Source: a virus
Virus record (IMG/VR): IMGVR_UViG_3300042309_001892
Location: 1 to 26,631 of that record
Strand: one strand, 5' to 3'
DNA length: 26,631 bases
Position 1 is the first letter of the stretch; every line of letters starts with the position of its first letter. The position numbers and the translations under genes were made by a program. The notes beneath the pieces were generated by a model. That model was not told the DNA's origin and ran no database searches. It saw only the letters and a list, made by a program, of their open reading frames with translations. Positions 20,358 to 26,631 of this stretch are shown piece after piece.

Positions 20358-21785
20358 TCAGATGACGAAATTGGCGACGCTGAGGCGAGCGTAGAACTTT
20401 GCTCCCTCTCTCAGCAACTTCTTCCCATATCGAGTCAGGATTCCCTTGCGAGGACAGAACGACTCGGGATCGAGGACAACTGGGGTCTGGGTGAGTGGCA
20501 CGTACGGGCAGTAGAAGTAACCACTGTCCATATAGCTGTCACCCTTGTAGCCCATGAGGATCTGTCCCGTCGGGAACAGCGGATCCTTGTAGAGTCTCCA
20601 ACGGTTGTTCACGGTGCCGACATACTGGATGCCGAGCGACGATGTGAAGCCTTCCGAGGGGGCCGGAGCGAAACCAGCGGTGGCTGTCTCGAAGATCGAG
20701 GCAACTTCGGGGCTGGTGACGAGCCAGTTGCAGCCGCCGCGGAGCGTCTTGCGATGCACCACGTTGCTGACTTCGACGACCTTGACGTAGAGCGACTCAT
20801 ACTTTTCCTTGATGGTGTCACCAAGGGCAGTATTGAAGTCCCACGAGGCGACTGTGCCCGCGTTGTTGCGGAGGTCGCTGAGAACTTCACGGTCGATCTC
20901 AAGGTTGATCTCTTGCGCCAGAACGGCGGTGAGTTCAGCCTCGGCGTCGAGGTTGTGCTGGCTGCGGAGGTCCTGCTGGGCCTCGTAGCTCCACACGGCC
21001 TTCAACTTACGGGTCTTGGCAGCGATCTCTTCCGACTCAACGACGAGGTTGATTTCGGGGAGGTCCTGGTTGCATTCCATGTTGTACTCGTACGAGACGG
21101 TAACATGGTTGGCACCCGGGTCGCTGTTCCAAGTCAGGCCCATCTCGCCTGTGGTCAGGTTCAGCGTGGCGCTGGTGACCTTGGCCGAGGGTGAACCGAT
21201 GTCGTGGAACGTGAACGAGCCGCTTTCCGAGACCACGAAGGTCTGGACGGCGACGTTACCGTCATAGACGGTGCCGGTCACGGTTCCGGCGAGAACCGGG
21301 GTGTGCTCAAGCGTCACGCTGGTGCTGGTGCCGCCGGCGTCTGTGGCACTCGTCTCGTTCTCAACGAACTGGTGCGAGTAGTAGACGCTCAGGTTGGCAT
21401 CGCCGCTGGCGAGCTGCTGGAGCGAGTTGGCGTCGTCTGTGGGGAAGCCGCTCTTGACGGCTCCACGGACGCTGCCCTTGTTGCTGCCGTATCTAAAACG
21501 GAGGTAATAGACAAGGCCGGTCGGGCCGAGCAACGGCTGAACCGAGACCACCTTATTGGCGATCAGCTGGGGGTAAATTCTACGGACGAGCGGAATCGAG
21601 ATCCTCTTGAACTGGGCTACGTCGCCCGAGTCTGTCGAGTTCTCGTTGATGAGACGCTGGTTTTCGAGGAGAACGGCAGTGCAAGAACGTGTGTACTTGT
21701 CGCTTATGTTCTCTAGCAAACCTGTTTGCGCCCAACGAGATTCCAGCTCCCTTGCTTCATTTAGAAACTTTGCATTTGCTTGCAT
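20358..21785 (-). CDS. 23: Major capsid protein (T4 gp23-like)
   Basis: This 475-residue protein forms the hexamers of the head. The T4 gp23-type signature lies at residues 61-100: 'RISIPLVRRIYPQLIANKVV' then 'SVQPLLGPTGLVYYLRFRYG', which corresponds to the region of gp23 just after its processed N-terminus. The N-terminal ~50 residues are charged and helical and should be removed by the gp21-like protease; possible cut sites are LLE41/N or INE48/N. Residues about 140-230 form a beta-rich Gly/Ser/Thr insertion ('GTVTGTVYDGNVAVQTFVV', 'LTTGEMGLTWNSDPGANHV') that may be a surface domain. AAGGAGAATCATAACC precedes the ATG. It follows the scaffold gene by 36 bases and is closed by a strong terminator. 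Confidence 0.95.
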   Translation of the reverse strand: MQANAKFLNEARELESRWAQTGLLENISDKYTRSCTAVLLENQRLINENSTDSGDVAQFKRISIPLVRRIYPQLIANKVVSVQPLLGPTGLVYYLRFRYGSNKGSVRGAVKSGFPTDDANSLQQLASGDANLSVYYSHQFVENETSATDAGGTSTSVTLEHTPVLAGTVTGTVYDGNVAVQTFVVSESGSFTFHDIGSPSAKVTSATLNLTTGEMGLTWNSDPGANHVTVSYEYNMECNQDLPEINLVVESEEIAAKTRKLKAVWSYEAQQDLRSQHNLDAEAELTAVLAQEINLEIDREVLSDLRNNAGTVASWDFNTALGDTIKEKYESLYVKVVEVSNVVHRKTLRGGCNWLVTSPEVASIFETATAGFAPAPSEGFTSSLGIQYVGTVNNRWRLYKDPLFPTGQILMGYKGDSYMDSGYFYCPYVPLTQTPVVLDPESFCPRKGILTRYGKKLLREGAKFYARLSVANFVI

Positions 21786-21821
21786 GGTTATGATTCTCCT
21801 TGGTTTAACTAAAGATTCTAA

Positions 21822-22736
21822 TTAGTCGTTGTTTTTCGTTCCGGCTAGGACCTGCATTTGACGAAGCAGGTCAGGATCGAGACTTTCGACCAATGTTGTG
21901 TCAACGTTTGGCTTCTTTTCTTCGGACTTATTGTCATTCCATTCGGCAACAAGCTCAGAGTCGTTGACGGCACGTCCTCTCCCCTGCACATTCTTTGCCT
22001 TTTCTACTCTTTCTTTCTTCTCAACCTTGGCTGATTCGGTGATGACCTTTTGGGTCTCTCTGACAGCTTCGTTGAGTTTTGTGTTCTCGGCGCTCAGTCT
22101 GATGTTTCTCGCCTCCAGGATCTTGACCTGGCTCTTGAGTTCTTCTGACTTGCGGGCGATCTCTTCAACCTTCACGTTGTTAACGCCGGCGAACTCTTCG
22201 TCCCCGATGTAGTTGGCAACGCATTCCACGACCTTGTCGAGGGTGGATTTGTGCTCCACCAGTCTCGGGTCATTCGTGATATCTTTGTGGGCCGACTCAT
22301 AGATCTCGGCGCCCTTGTACTGAAGGAAGGCGTCGACCTTATCGACCATGTATTCCTTCATCTCTTGGAGTTTTGTGTTGAACTGCTCGTACATCTCGAC
22401 CTCGAGGTTCTCGTTCTTGCCCTTTTCGGCGAGGAGCATCTGGTAGGCTTCTTCGTAGCCTTCCTCCATCGACGACTCGAACTCCTTCTGTTGGGTTTCG
22501 AGGCGGCCGCGGAGATCTTGGATGATCGCGTACGCTTCCTTGTAGCCTTGGATGGCGGTCTCCTCAGCTGTCTTCAGTTCGTCGGAAAGTTCTGCATAGG
22601 CTTCCTCGAGCTTGGAGTTGAATTCCAGCTCGCAAGCCTGCTTGGCACCTTCCAATTCGTTCTTGACTGCCTCGGTGACTTCCGCAACGGCGTCCTCGGG
22701 GAGCAGTTTGGTCAAAGCCTCTACAATTTTTTCCAT
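21822..22736 (-). CDS. 22: Prohead core scaffold protein (T4 gp22-like)
   Basis: This 304-residue protein is strongly acidic and almost wholly helical and coiled coil from residue 1 to about 240 ('LEEAYAELSDELKTAEETAI', 'KSQVKILEARNIRLSAENTK'). A Lys/Glu-rich tail with a conserved C-terminal motif 'DPDLLRQMQVLAGT' follows. This is the standard form and position of the T4-type scaffolding protein, which forms the prohead core and is degraded by the protease during maturation. Its ATG overlaps the protease stop (TAATG), so translation is coupled. The C-terminal motif probably contacts the capsid protein. Confidence 0.9.
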   Translation of the reverse strand: MEKIVEALTKLLPEDAVAEVTEAVKNELEGAKQACELEFNSKLEEAYAELSDELKTAEETAIQGYKEAYAIIQDLRGRLETQQKEFESSMEEGYEEAYQMLLAEKGKNENLEVEMYEQFNTKLQEMKEYMVDKVDAFLQYKGAEIYESAHKDITNDPRLVEHKSTLDKVVECVANYIGDEEFAGVNNVKVEEIARKSEELKSQVKILEARNIRLSAENTKLNEAVRETQKVITESAKVEKKERVEKAKNVQGRGRAVNDSELVAEWNDNKSEEKKPNVDTTLVESLDPDLLRQMQVLAGTKNND

Positions 22737-23458
22737 TATTTGTTCCTCTCTTTAATTTCTCTGGCTTGTTTCTGGACAATCCCGCCGAAAGCAGCAAGAA
22801 TGAGCTCTTTGCTCAGAGTATGTATGCTACTAGTTTCATTTTTTACACCAGAATGAACTTCTTGCTGGACTGTTTTCGGACTAACGCTCTCTTTGGAAAC
22901 CACTTTTTCCTGGAAAGCTTGGCTGGTGCTCGGATCGGCAACTGCGTCAAAGGTTATGAGTTTGTAGCTCTCGCCGATGACTAGAATGCCGTTCTCGTTC
23001 ACTTTGCCGTTACCAACTCCACGGCTGCTTATTCCCACTCTGACGCCATCATTGATGAGCGCCCTGAGGATTTTGCCGTGGGGTGTGTTCAGTATGACCC
23101 CTTCACCCATGAGGGTCTTTCCCTCCCACCAGAGTTTGGTGATCTTGTGGGATGCGTTCGTAAAGTGGACTATGCTGTCCGTCGGATGGTCTAATTCGCC
23201 GATGAGGCCTCCGCTGGACATGGTTTCCATCAAGCTCTTGACATTGTCGTCAAGTACACCGAACGGGTAGGTCCTTTTATTCTTATTGACGGCGTCGGCC
23301 TCCTGGAACTTACCTCTGAACTTGACAACGCTTCCACCGGTTCCGGCGGACTCATGCAAGTCCATTTCGTTCAGGACGGCGCAGTTTCCGCCTCCGAGAA
23401 TTAGTCTGTTCTCGTATACGGTGCCCGGCGTCAAATCGTGTTCTAGCAACAGATTCAT
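22736..23458 (-). CDS. 21: Prohead core protease (T4 gp21-like)
   Basis: This 240-residue protein is a serine protease of the herpesvirus-assemblin/T4 gp21 fold. The catalytic His is in 'GELDHP' (H91) and the Ser in 'VGISSRG' (S144 or S145); 'FDAVADPS' follows (171-178), as in the family. It cleaves capsid, scaffold and internal proteins after (L/I)-x-E. The C-terminal ~60 residues (after 'AFQEKVV') are a linker and helical tail that probably plugs into the core. The protease matters for the whole window: the leaders of about twelve other gene products end in sites of this type. GGAGG precedes the ATG (17 bases after the upstream stop). Confidence 0.95.
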   Translation of the reverse strand: MNLLLEHDLTPGTVYENRLILGGGNCAVLNEMDLHESAGTGGSVVKFRGKFQEADAVNKNKRTYPFGVLDDNVKSLMETMSSGGLIGELDHPTDSIVHFTNASHKITKLWWEGKTLMGEGVILNTPHGKILRALINDGVRVGISSRGVGNGKVNENGILVIGESYKLITFDAVADPSTSQAFQEKVVSKESVSPKTVQQEVHSGVKNETSSIHTLSKELILAAFGGIVQKQAREIKERNK

Positions 23459-23473
23459 GGTTCCCTCCTAGTG

Positions 23474-25219
23474 TTACTCTTTGACCGACTTGGGCGTTAC
23501 GCTGGCCTTGGAATAAGGATTCTGGAGGTTCGGCCACGTATCGGCGTCGCCCCAGTGGGCGAGCTGACCGGAGTCGGAGTCCACGCTCTTCTCATTCGCA
23601 ATCTTGTATTCCCCAGCCTTGGGCACGTACGGGTTATCCAGTTCTGGATAGACTCCCTCGCCGCCCAAGTTGCTCCAGCCGTCGTTCTCTAGTTCGCTGG
23701 CGTCGCTCGCGGTGCCTTGCATCTCGGCGGGCGACTGGCTCGTCTTGCCCTTCTTAGCCAAATCGGGATGCTGGCCGTCGGCCGACACCACCGGATCACT
23801 GACCTTCCACTCTTCGGGCATCGTGCTTTCCACGATGTCGTACAGGGTTTCGGCAGCCTCGCCGAGCACGTCGGCGGACAGTTCGGCCTCGCCCTTGATT
23901 ATCGGGAGGAGGCTGTCCAACTGAGCGGCGGCCTCTTCGGCGACGATCTCGTTGTTCTCTTCCTTGGCGAGCTGGTGAACTTGTCTTAGGGCCTCGTAAA
24001 CATCGACGAAGGCTTGCATCTCGAGTGTCTTGGACTCGTCGAGTTTCTTGTAGAAGGACTCGGCGATTGCCTTGAACTCGGCGTACTTGTCAGCGGCTTC
24101 TTCATTGATCCTAGAGCCCGCCAACTTGACGATCTTCGCGACACGGTCCACAAAGTTTTCGTGGATTGTTCTGAGGATTCCCTCGGCCAAGAATCGGCAA
24201 GTCTCGTCGTCATAGTTACTGGCCGAAGCAGCCTCAAGGCAAAGTCTGATCTGGTTAGCCAGTTCGCCTTCGGTCAAGTACACGCAGTCGGCGTACTTGG
24301 TGGAGATGCTCTCCAGCAACTCCTCAAATGCCTTGTTGTCGGAAAGAGCGTTGGCTCTCTTCAGTTCGACAACGTCTTTTACGAACTCGTTGTTTTCATT
24401 TATTTTCTTGCCGTTGCCTCTCTTGACGACGACATTGGTGTTCATGGTATCCCAGTTGAACTTGAGGAGCTTGGCCTCGTTTCTGAGCCTCATGGTCGGA
24501 ACTCTGACGCTCACGACCTCGTTGTCCTTCCTCAAGACGCTGCACTGATTGACAACTGGACCGTTCTGTGTGAGGTCAAGATATCCGAGCACGTTCTCGG
24601 CGATCATGTTCCACTCTTTCATCATCTTCTTTCCGATTGCTCTGTTGAGTCTGGCTCTCACGTTCGCCCTGGCTCTCTTGATGCCGCTCGGGGTCTTCCT
24701 CATGCTTATTTTTTTGCCTTTCGTTCTTTTATTGGTGACGTTGGAAGGCTCGTGATGCTTCGCCACGTTGTTCCATCTCACTACCTTGCACTGCTTGCCC
24801 TTTCGGCAAACCACTCTTTTTTCTTTTGCTTCTGTGAATATTCTCTTAGTTCTGGGGAGGTCCATCCACTCGGCGAACATCTCATCGGCCTTGGCGGTGT
24901 CGCTCTCGATGAGCGAATCGATCATGTTTGATATGATTTCCTTCGCGCCGGCCGTCTCGGACTCCTCGTTGATCACGAGTTGTTCCACGTTGTCAAACTG
25001 CACGTGGCCGTTCTTTATTTCGTAGTTAGCGTGGACGAACTCGCCGTCCAGCGACTCAAACAGTACCTCGTCGGGGCCGAAGGAGTTCAGGGAAAGTCCC
25101 TCCATCTCCAAGGTAACGGCCAAAAGGTTGGATGCCGCCTCCAATTCCTTCTGGGCGCTCGACAGCGATTCCGTCTTTATTTTGTTGAATGCATCGTAAT
25201 CGATGAGTTTTCTTTTCAT
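23474..25219 (-). CDS. Large head-core-associated protein (position of T4 gp67/gp68)
   Basis: This 581-residue protein has no family I can name. It lies immediately upstream of the protease gene, where T4 carries the small core genes 67 and 68. The N-terminal 130 residues are acidic and helical. Residues about 133-203 are very basic ('NKRTKGKKISMRKTPSGIKR', 'RARLNRAIGKKMMKEW'), suggesting binding to nucleic acid or to the acidic scaffold. Residues 280-470 are acidic helical. The C-terminal ~90 residues are loop-rich and contain a repeated motif, 'YPELDNPYVPK' and 'WPNLQNPYSK'. A core or internal head role is inferred from gene order. AGGAGTATATTGAC gives a good start. Confidence 0.75.
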   Translation of the reverse strand: MKRKLIDYDAFNKIKTESLSSAQKELEAASNLLAVTLEMEGLSLNSFGPDEVLFESLDGEFVHANYEIKNGHVQFDNVEQLVINEESETAGAKEIISNMIDSLIESDTAKADEMFAEWMDLPRTKRIFTEAKEKRVVCRKGKQCKVVRWNNVAKHHEPSNVTNKRTKGKKISMRKTPSGIKRARANVRARLNRAIGKKMMKEWNMIAENVLGYLDLTQNGPVVNQCSVLRKDNEVVSVRVPTMRLRNEAKLLKFNWDTMNTNVVVKRGNGKKINENNEFVKDVVELKRANALSDNKAFEELLESISTKYADCVYLTEGELANQIRLCLEAASASNYDDETCRFLAEGILRTIHENFVDRVAKIVKLAGSRINEEAADKYAEFKAIAESFYKKLDESKTLEMQAFVDVYEALRQVHQLAKEENNEIVAEEAAAQLDSLLPIIKGEAELSADVLGEAAETLYDIVESTMPEEWKVSDPVVSADGQHPDLAKKGKTSQSPAEMQGTASDASELENDGWSNLGGEGVYPELDNPYVPKAGEYKIANEKSVDSDSGQLAHWGDADTWPNLQNPYSKASVTPKSVKE

Positions 25220-25337
25220 GTCAATATACTCCTAGTCTTTTTCGGCCCTAAAAACCGTGGTTGCACATAGTTCTATATAGTCAGGCAAGCCTTTTTTTTC
25301 GACGGATTGGCTCCGGACTCAATGTCATCTGTATAGT

Positions 25338-26522
25338 ATGCTTGTTAACTCAAAAATCCCGAGAGGACTTGAATTTTTTAATAGCAAGGATTATGATAGT
25401 GTTATGAACGACCTCAAATCCAACCCGTATAGTAAAAAATCCCACTCTGGTGATTACGGCACCTACCTCAATCTTTTCTACAACTATGTGGATCGTCATT
25501 CCGAGCAACCATCGGTCTACGAATACCAGTCGCCCATAAAGATTTCCACCTTTGATAACCTCGAGAAAATCGGGGCAAAAAGGACATTTTTGTGCGAGGT
25601 GGAGGGGCGATTGTCTGGTAAGAACCTAGTCAGCAGCACTGAGGTTTGCTACGAATATGAGGACTCCATGGTGTTGCTGTACCGGAAGGAGAGTCTACTC
25701 AGAAGGATGGACTATCTTCATCCCGAAGATGACGAGAGTGAAGAGGAAAAAGATTTTGCCAATTACAAGGGAAGGATACTCTACAGATCGCCTGAAACCT
25801 TGGCCAAGGTCAAAGAATGTTTCGACATCGAACCCGATACGAATAAGCACAGCAATGTTTATCTCCTTTGTACGATGGAGGGTATGCTTGCTTTACAAAG
25901 ATTCGACGTGAAACTTCCTCAAGCCATGGACGTGGAGTTGAATTATGGGAGCGGGTCTTCTGAGAAGCTTGGGAAGATCGTGGAGTTGTTGGGCAAGAAC
26001 AAGAACGGCTTAGTTCTTTTTTCGGGAGATCCAGGCACGGGAAAGAGCACCTTCATCAAGCATTTAACGACCAAGACGGACAGGAAGGTTATATATTTGT
26101 CCTCGTCTGCGGCTGAGCAGTTAACGAATCCCGACTTCCTCACCTTCATGATGGGACACAGAAATTCCATACTTTTGCTAGAGGATGCCGAGAAGGTGAT
26201 CCGAAGCAGAAGTTCAAGCGACAACGGTGCTGTCAGCAACATTTTAAACATTACCGACGGCATATTGGGAGACTGTCTCAACATTACGATCATCGCCACC
26301 TTCAACATAGAGCGTGAAAACATAGATTCCGCCCTAGTCCGTAAGGGCAGATTGATTTTCGAGCACTGTTTCAAGGCTCTTCCGGCAGAGGATGCGAACA
26401 GGGTCTTGGAATCCATCGGCTCCGAAAGGAGGACGGACTCACCCATGACCTTGGCTGAGATATACAACGACGAAGACAACTTCCACGAGAAGGAAGAGGA
26501 GCCGAGGAAGGTGGGTTTTTAG
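25338..26522 (+). CDS. BCS1-like AAA+ ATPase
   Basis: This 394-residue protein has an unrecognised N-terminal domain (1-200) and a C-terminal AAA module. It has Walker A GDPGTGKST at about 230-238, Walker B 'ILLLEDAE' (276-283), sensor 1 'IIATFN' (about 318-323) and an arginine-finger-like 'RKGR' (about 335-338). The pattern 'LEDAE...SNILNITDGI...TFN' resembles the BCS1 branch of AAA ATPases, which remodel or move proteins. The gene is on the plus strand, divergent from the head cluster (118 bases between starts). Its stop overlaps the next convergent gene. No ribosome site is visible at ATG 25338. The substrate is unknown. Confidence 0.8.
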   Translation: MLVNSKIPRGLEFFNSKDYDSVMNDLKSNPYSKKSHSGDYGTYLNLFYNYVDRHSEQPSVYEYQSPIKISTFDNLEKIGAKRTFLCEVEGRLSGKNLVSSTEVCYEYEDSMVLLYRKESLLRRMDYLHPEDDESEEEKDFANYKGRILYRSPETLAKVKECFDIEPDTNKHSNVYLLCTMEGMLALQRFDVKLPQAMDVELNYGSGSSEKLGKIVELLGKNKNGLVLFSGDPGTGKSTFIKHLTTKTDRKVIYLSSSAAEQLTNPDFLTFMMGHRNSILLLEDAEKVIRSRSSSDNGAVSNILNITDGILGDCLNITIIATFNIERENIDSALVRKGRLIFEHCFKALPAEDANRVLESIGSERRTDSPMTLAEIYNDEDNFHEKEEEPRKVGF

Positions 26523-26631
26523 AAGTTCGTTATGGGTTTCGCGTGCATGCCGGCACCCGACACCAGTACTGGTTGTCCTTTGGAATTCATCTGGATCAGT
26601 TTGGGCATGATCGTTGGGTTCTTTCTGTATA
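26519..26631 (-). CDS. C-terminal end of an unidentified gene (runs off the right edge)
   Basis: The minus-strand frame is open from the window edge to TAA at 26519 and encodes 36 residues ending 'GQPVLVSGAGMHAKPITNF'. The stop overlaps that of the convergent ATPase gene by 2 bases, the same tight convergent arrangement seen at 3428-3471 and 6038-6041. Codon composition resembles the head genes. Because it lies upstream of the core genes on the same strand it could be a structural gene such as the portal, but the visible tail does not identify it. Confidence 0.5.
   Translation of the reverse strand, partial: YRKNPTIMPKLIQMNSKGQPVLVSGAGMHAKPITNF

Noticed and set aside
22251-22856. A 201-codon plus-strand frame opposite the scaffold gene
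   Set aside because: It is the mirror of the coiled-coil scaffold codons, and there is no independent start signal.
24014-24931. A 305-codon plus-strand open frame opposite the 581-residue head gene
   Set aside because: It is the antisense of a well-formed head gene, with no ribosome site and a composition (Val/Leu/Gly/His-rich) typical of mirror frames.
25262-25337. A host-type promoter (TTGCAC or TTGGCT with TATAGT) before the ATPase gene
   Set aside because: The spacings are wrong (about 8 or 19 bases) and the TATAGT touches the ATG, so no promoter call is supported.

Overview
The window is a piece of a large T4-like tailed phage (myovirus) genome. On the minus strand at the right end, a T4-type head module reads in transcription order: a large protein in the position of the T4 core genes, prohead protease (gp21-like), scaffold (gp22-like) and major capsid protein (gp23-like). 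No tRNA, rRNA, CRISPR, integrase or lysogeny gene was seen. The host cannot be named from the sequence. There is no gene-free stretch longer than about 210 bases.

Layout. 1-2503: tail-fibre type proteins on the minus strand, with a small methyltransferase-like gene on the plus strand. 2558-3471: a small membrane protein overlapping a glycosyltransferase. 3428-7090: a Nudix hydrolase, a 691-residue acidic protein and a gp88-family protein. 7245-9500: a seven-bladed beta-propeller virion protein. 9589-11313: small genes, including a two-cluster [4Fe-4S] ferredoxin. 11405-12970: two plus-strand fibre proteins that share an N-terminal anchor, each followed by a strong terminator. 13062-16949: a tandem minus-strand run of small proteins. 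17054-18295 and 18706-20183: free-standing endonuclease genes. 20358-25219: head genes. 25338-26522: a BCS1-like AAA ATPase. A last partial gene enters from the right edge.

The main result is that about twelve otherwise unrelated genes begin with variants of the same 10-13 residue leader, M-K-[TS]-F-x-E-[WMF]-[LM]-x-x-x-x-E followed by A, S or G. This is the form of the T4 capsid targeting sequence of internal proteins IPI-IPIII (MKTYQEFIAE/A), which the gp21 protease removes during head maturation. A gp21-like protease is encoded in the same window. The simplest reading is a large internal-protein arsenal: a Nudix enzyme, a gp88-family protein, winged-helix-like proteins, proline-rich proteins and others packaged in the capsid and probably ejected with the DNA.

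Many of these genes also share a DNA leader just before the start codon (core CCTAGATAGGGCATG, often with a T4-late-promoter-like TAAATA box about 26 bases upstream). This suggests that they spread as promoter-leader-targeting-peptide cassettes. Homing-type endonucleases sit between them and may have helped shuffle the region.
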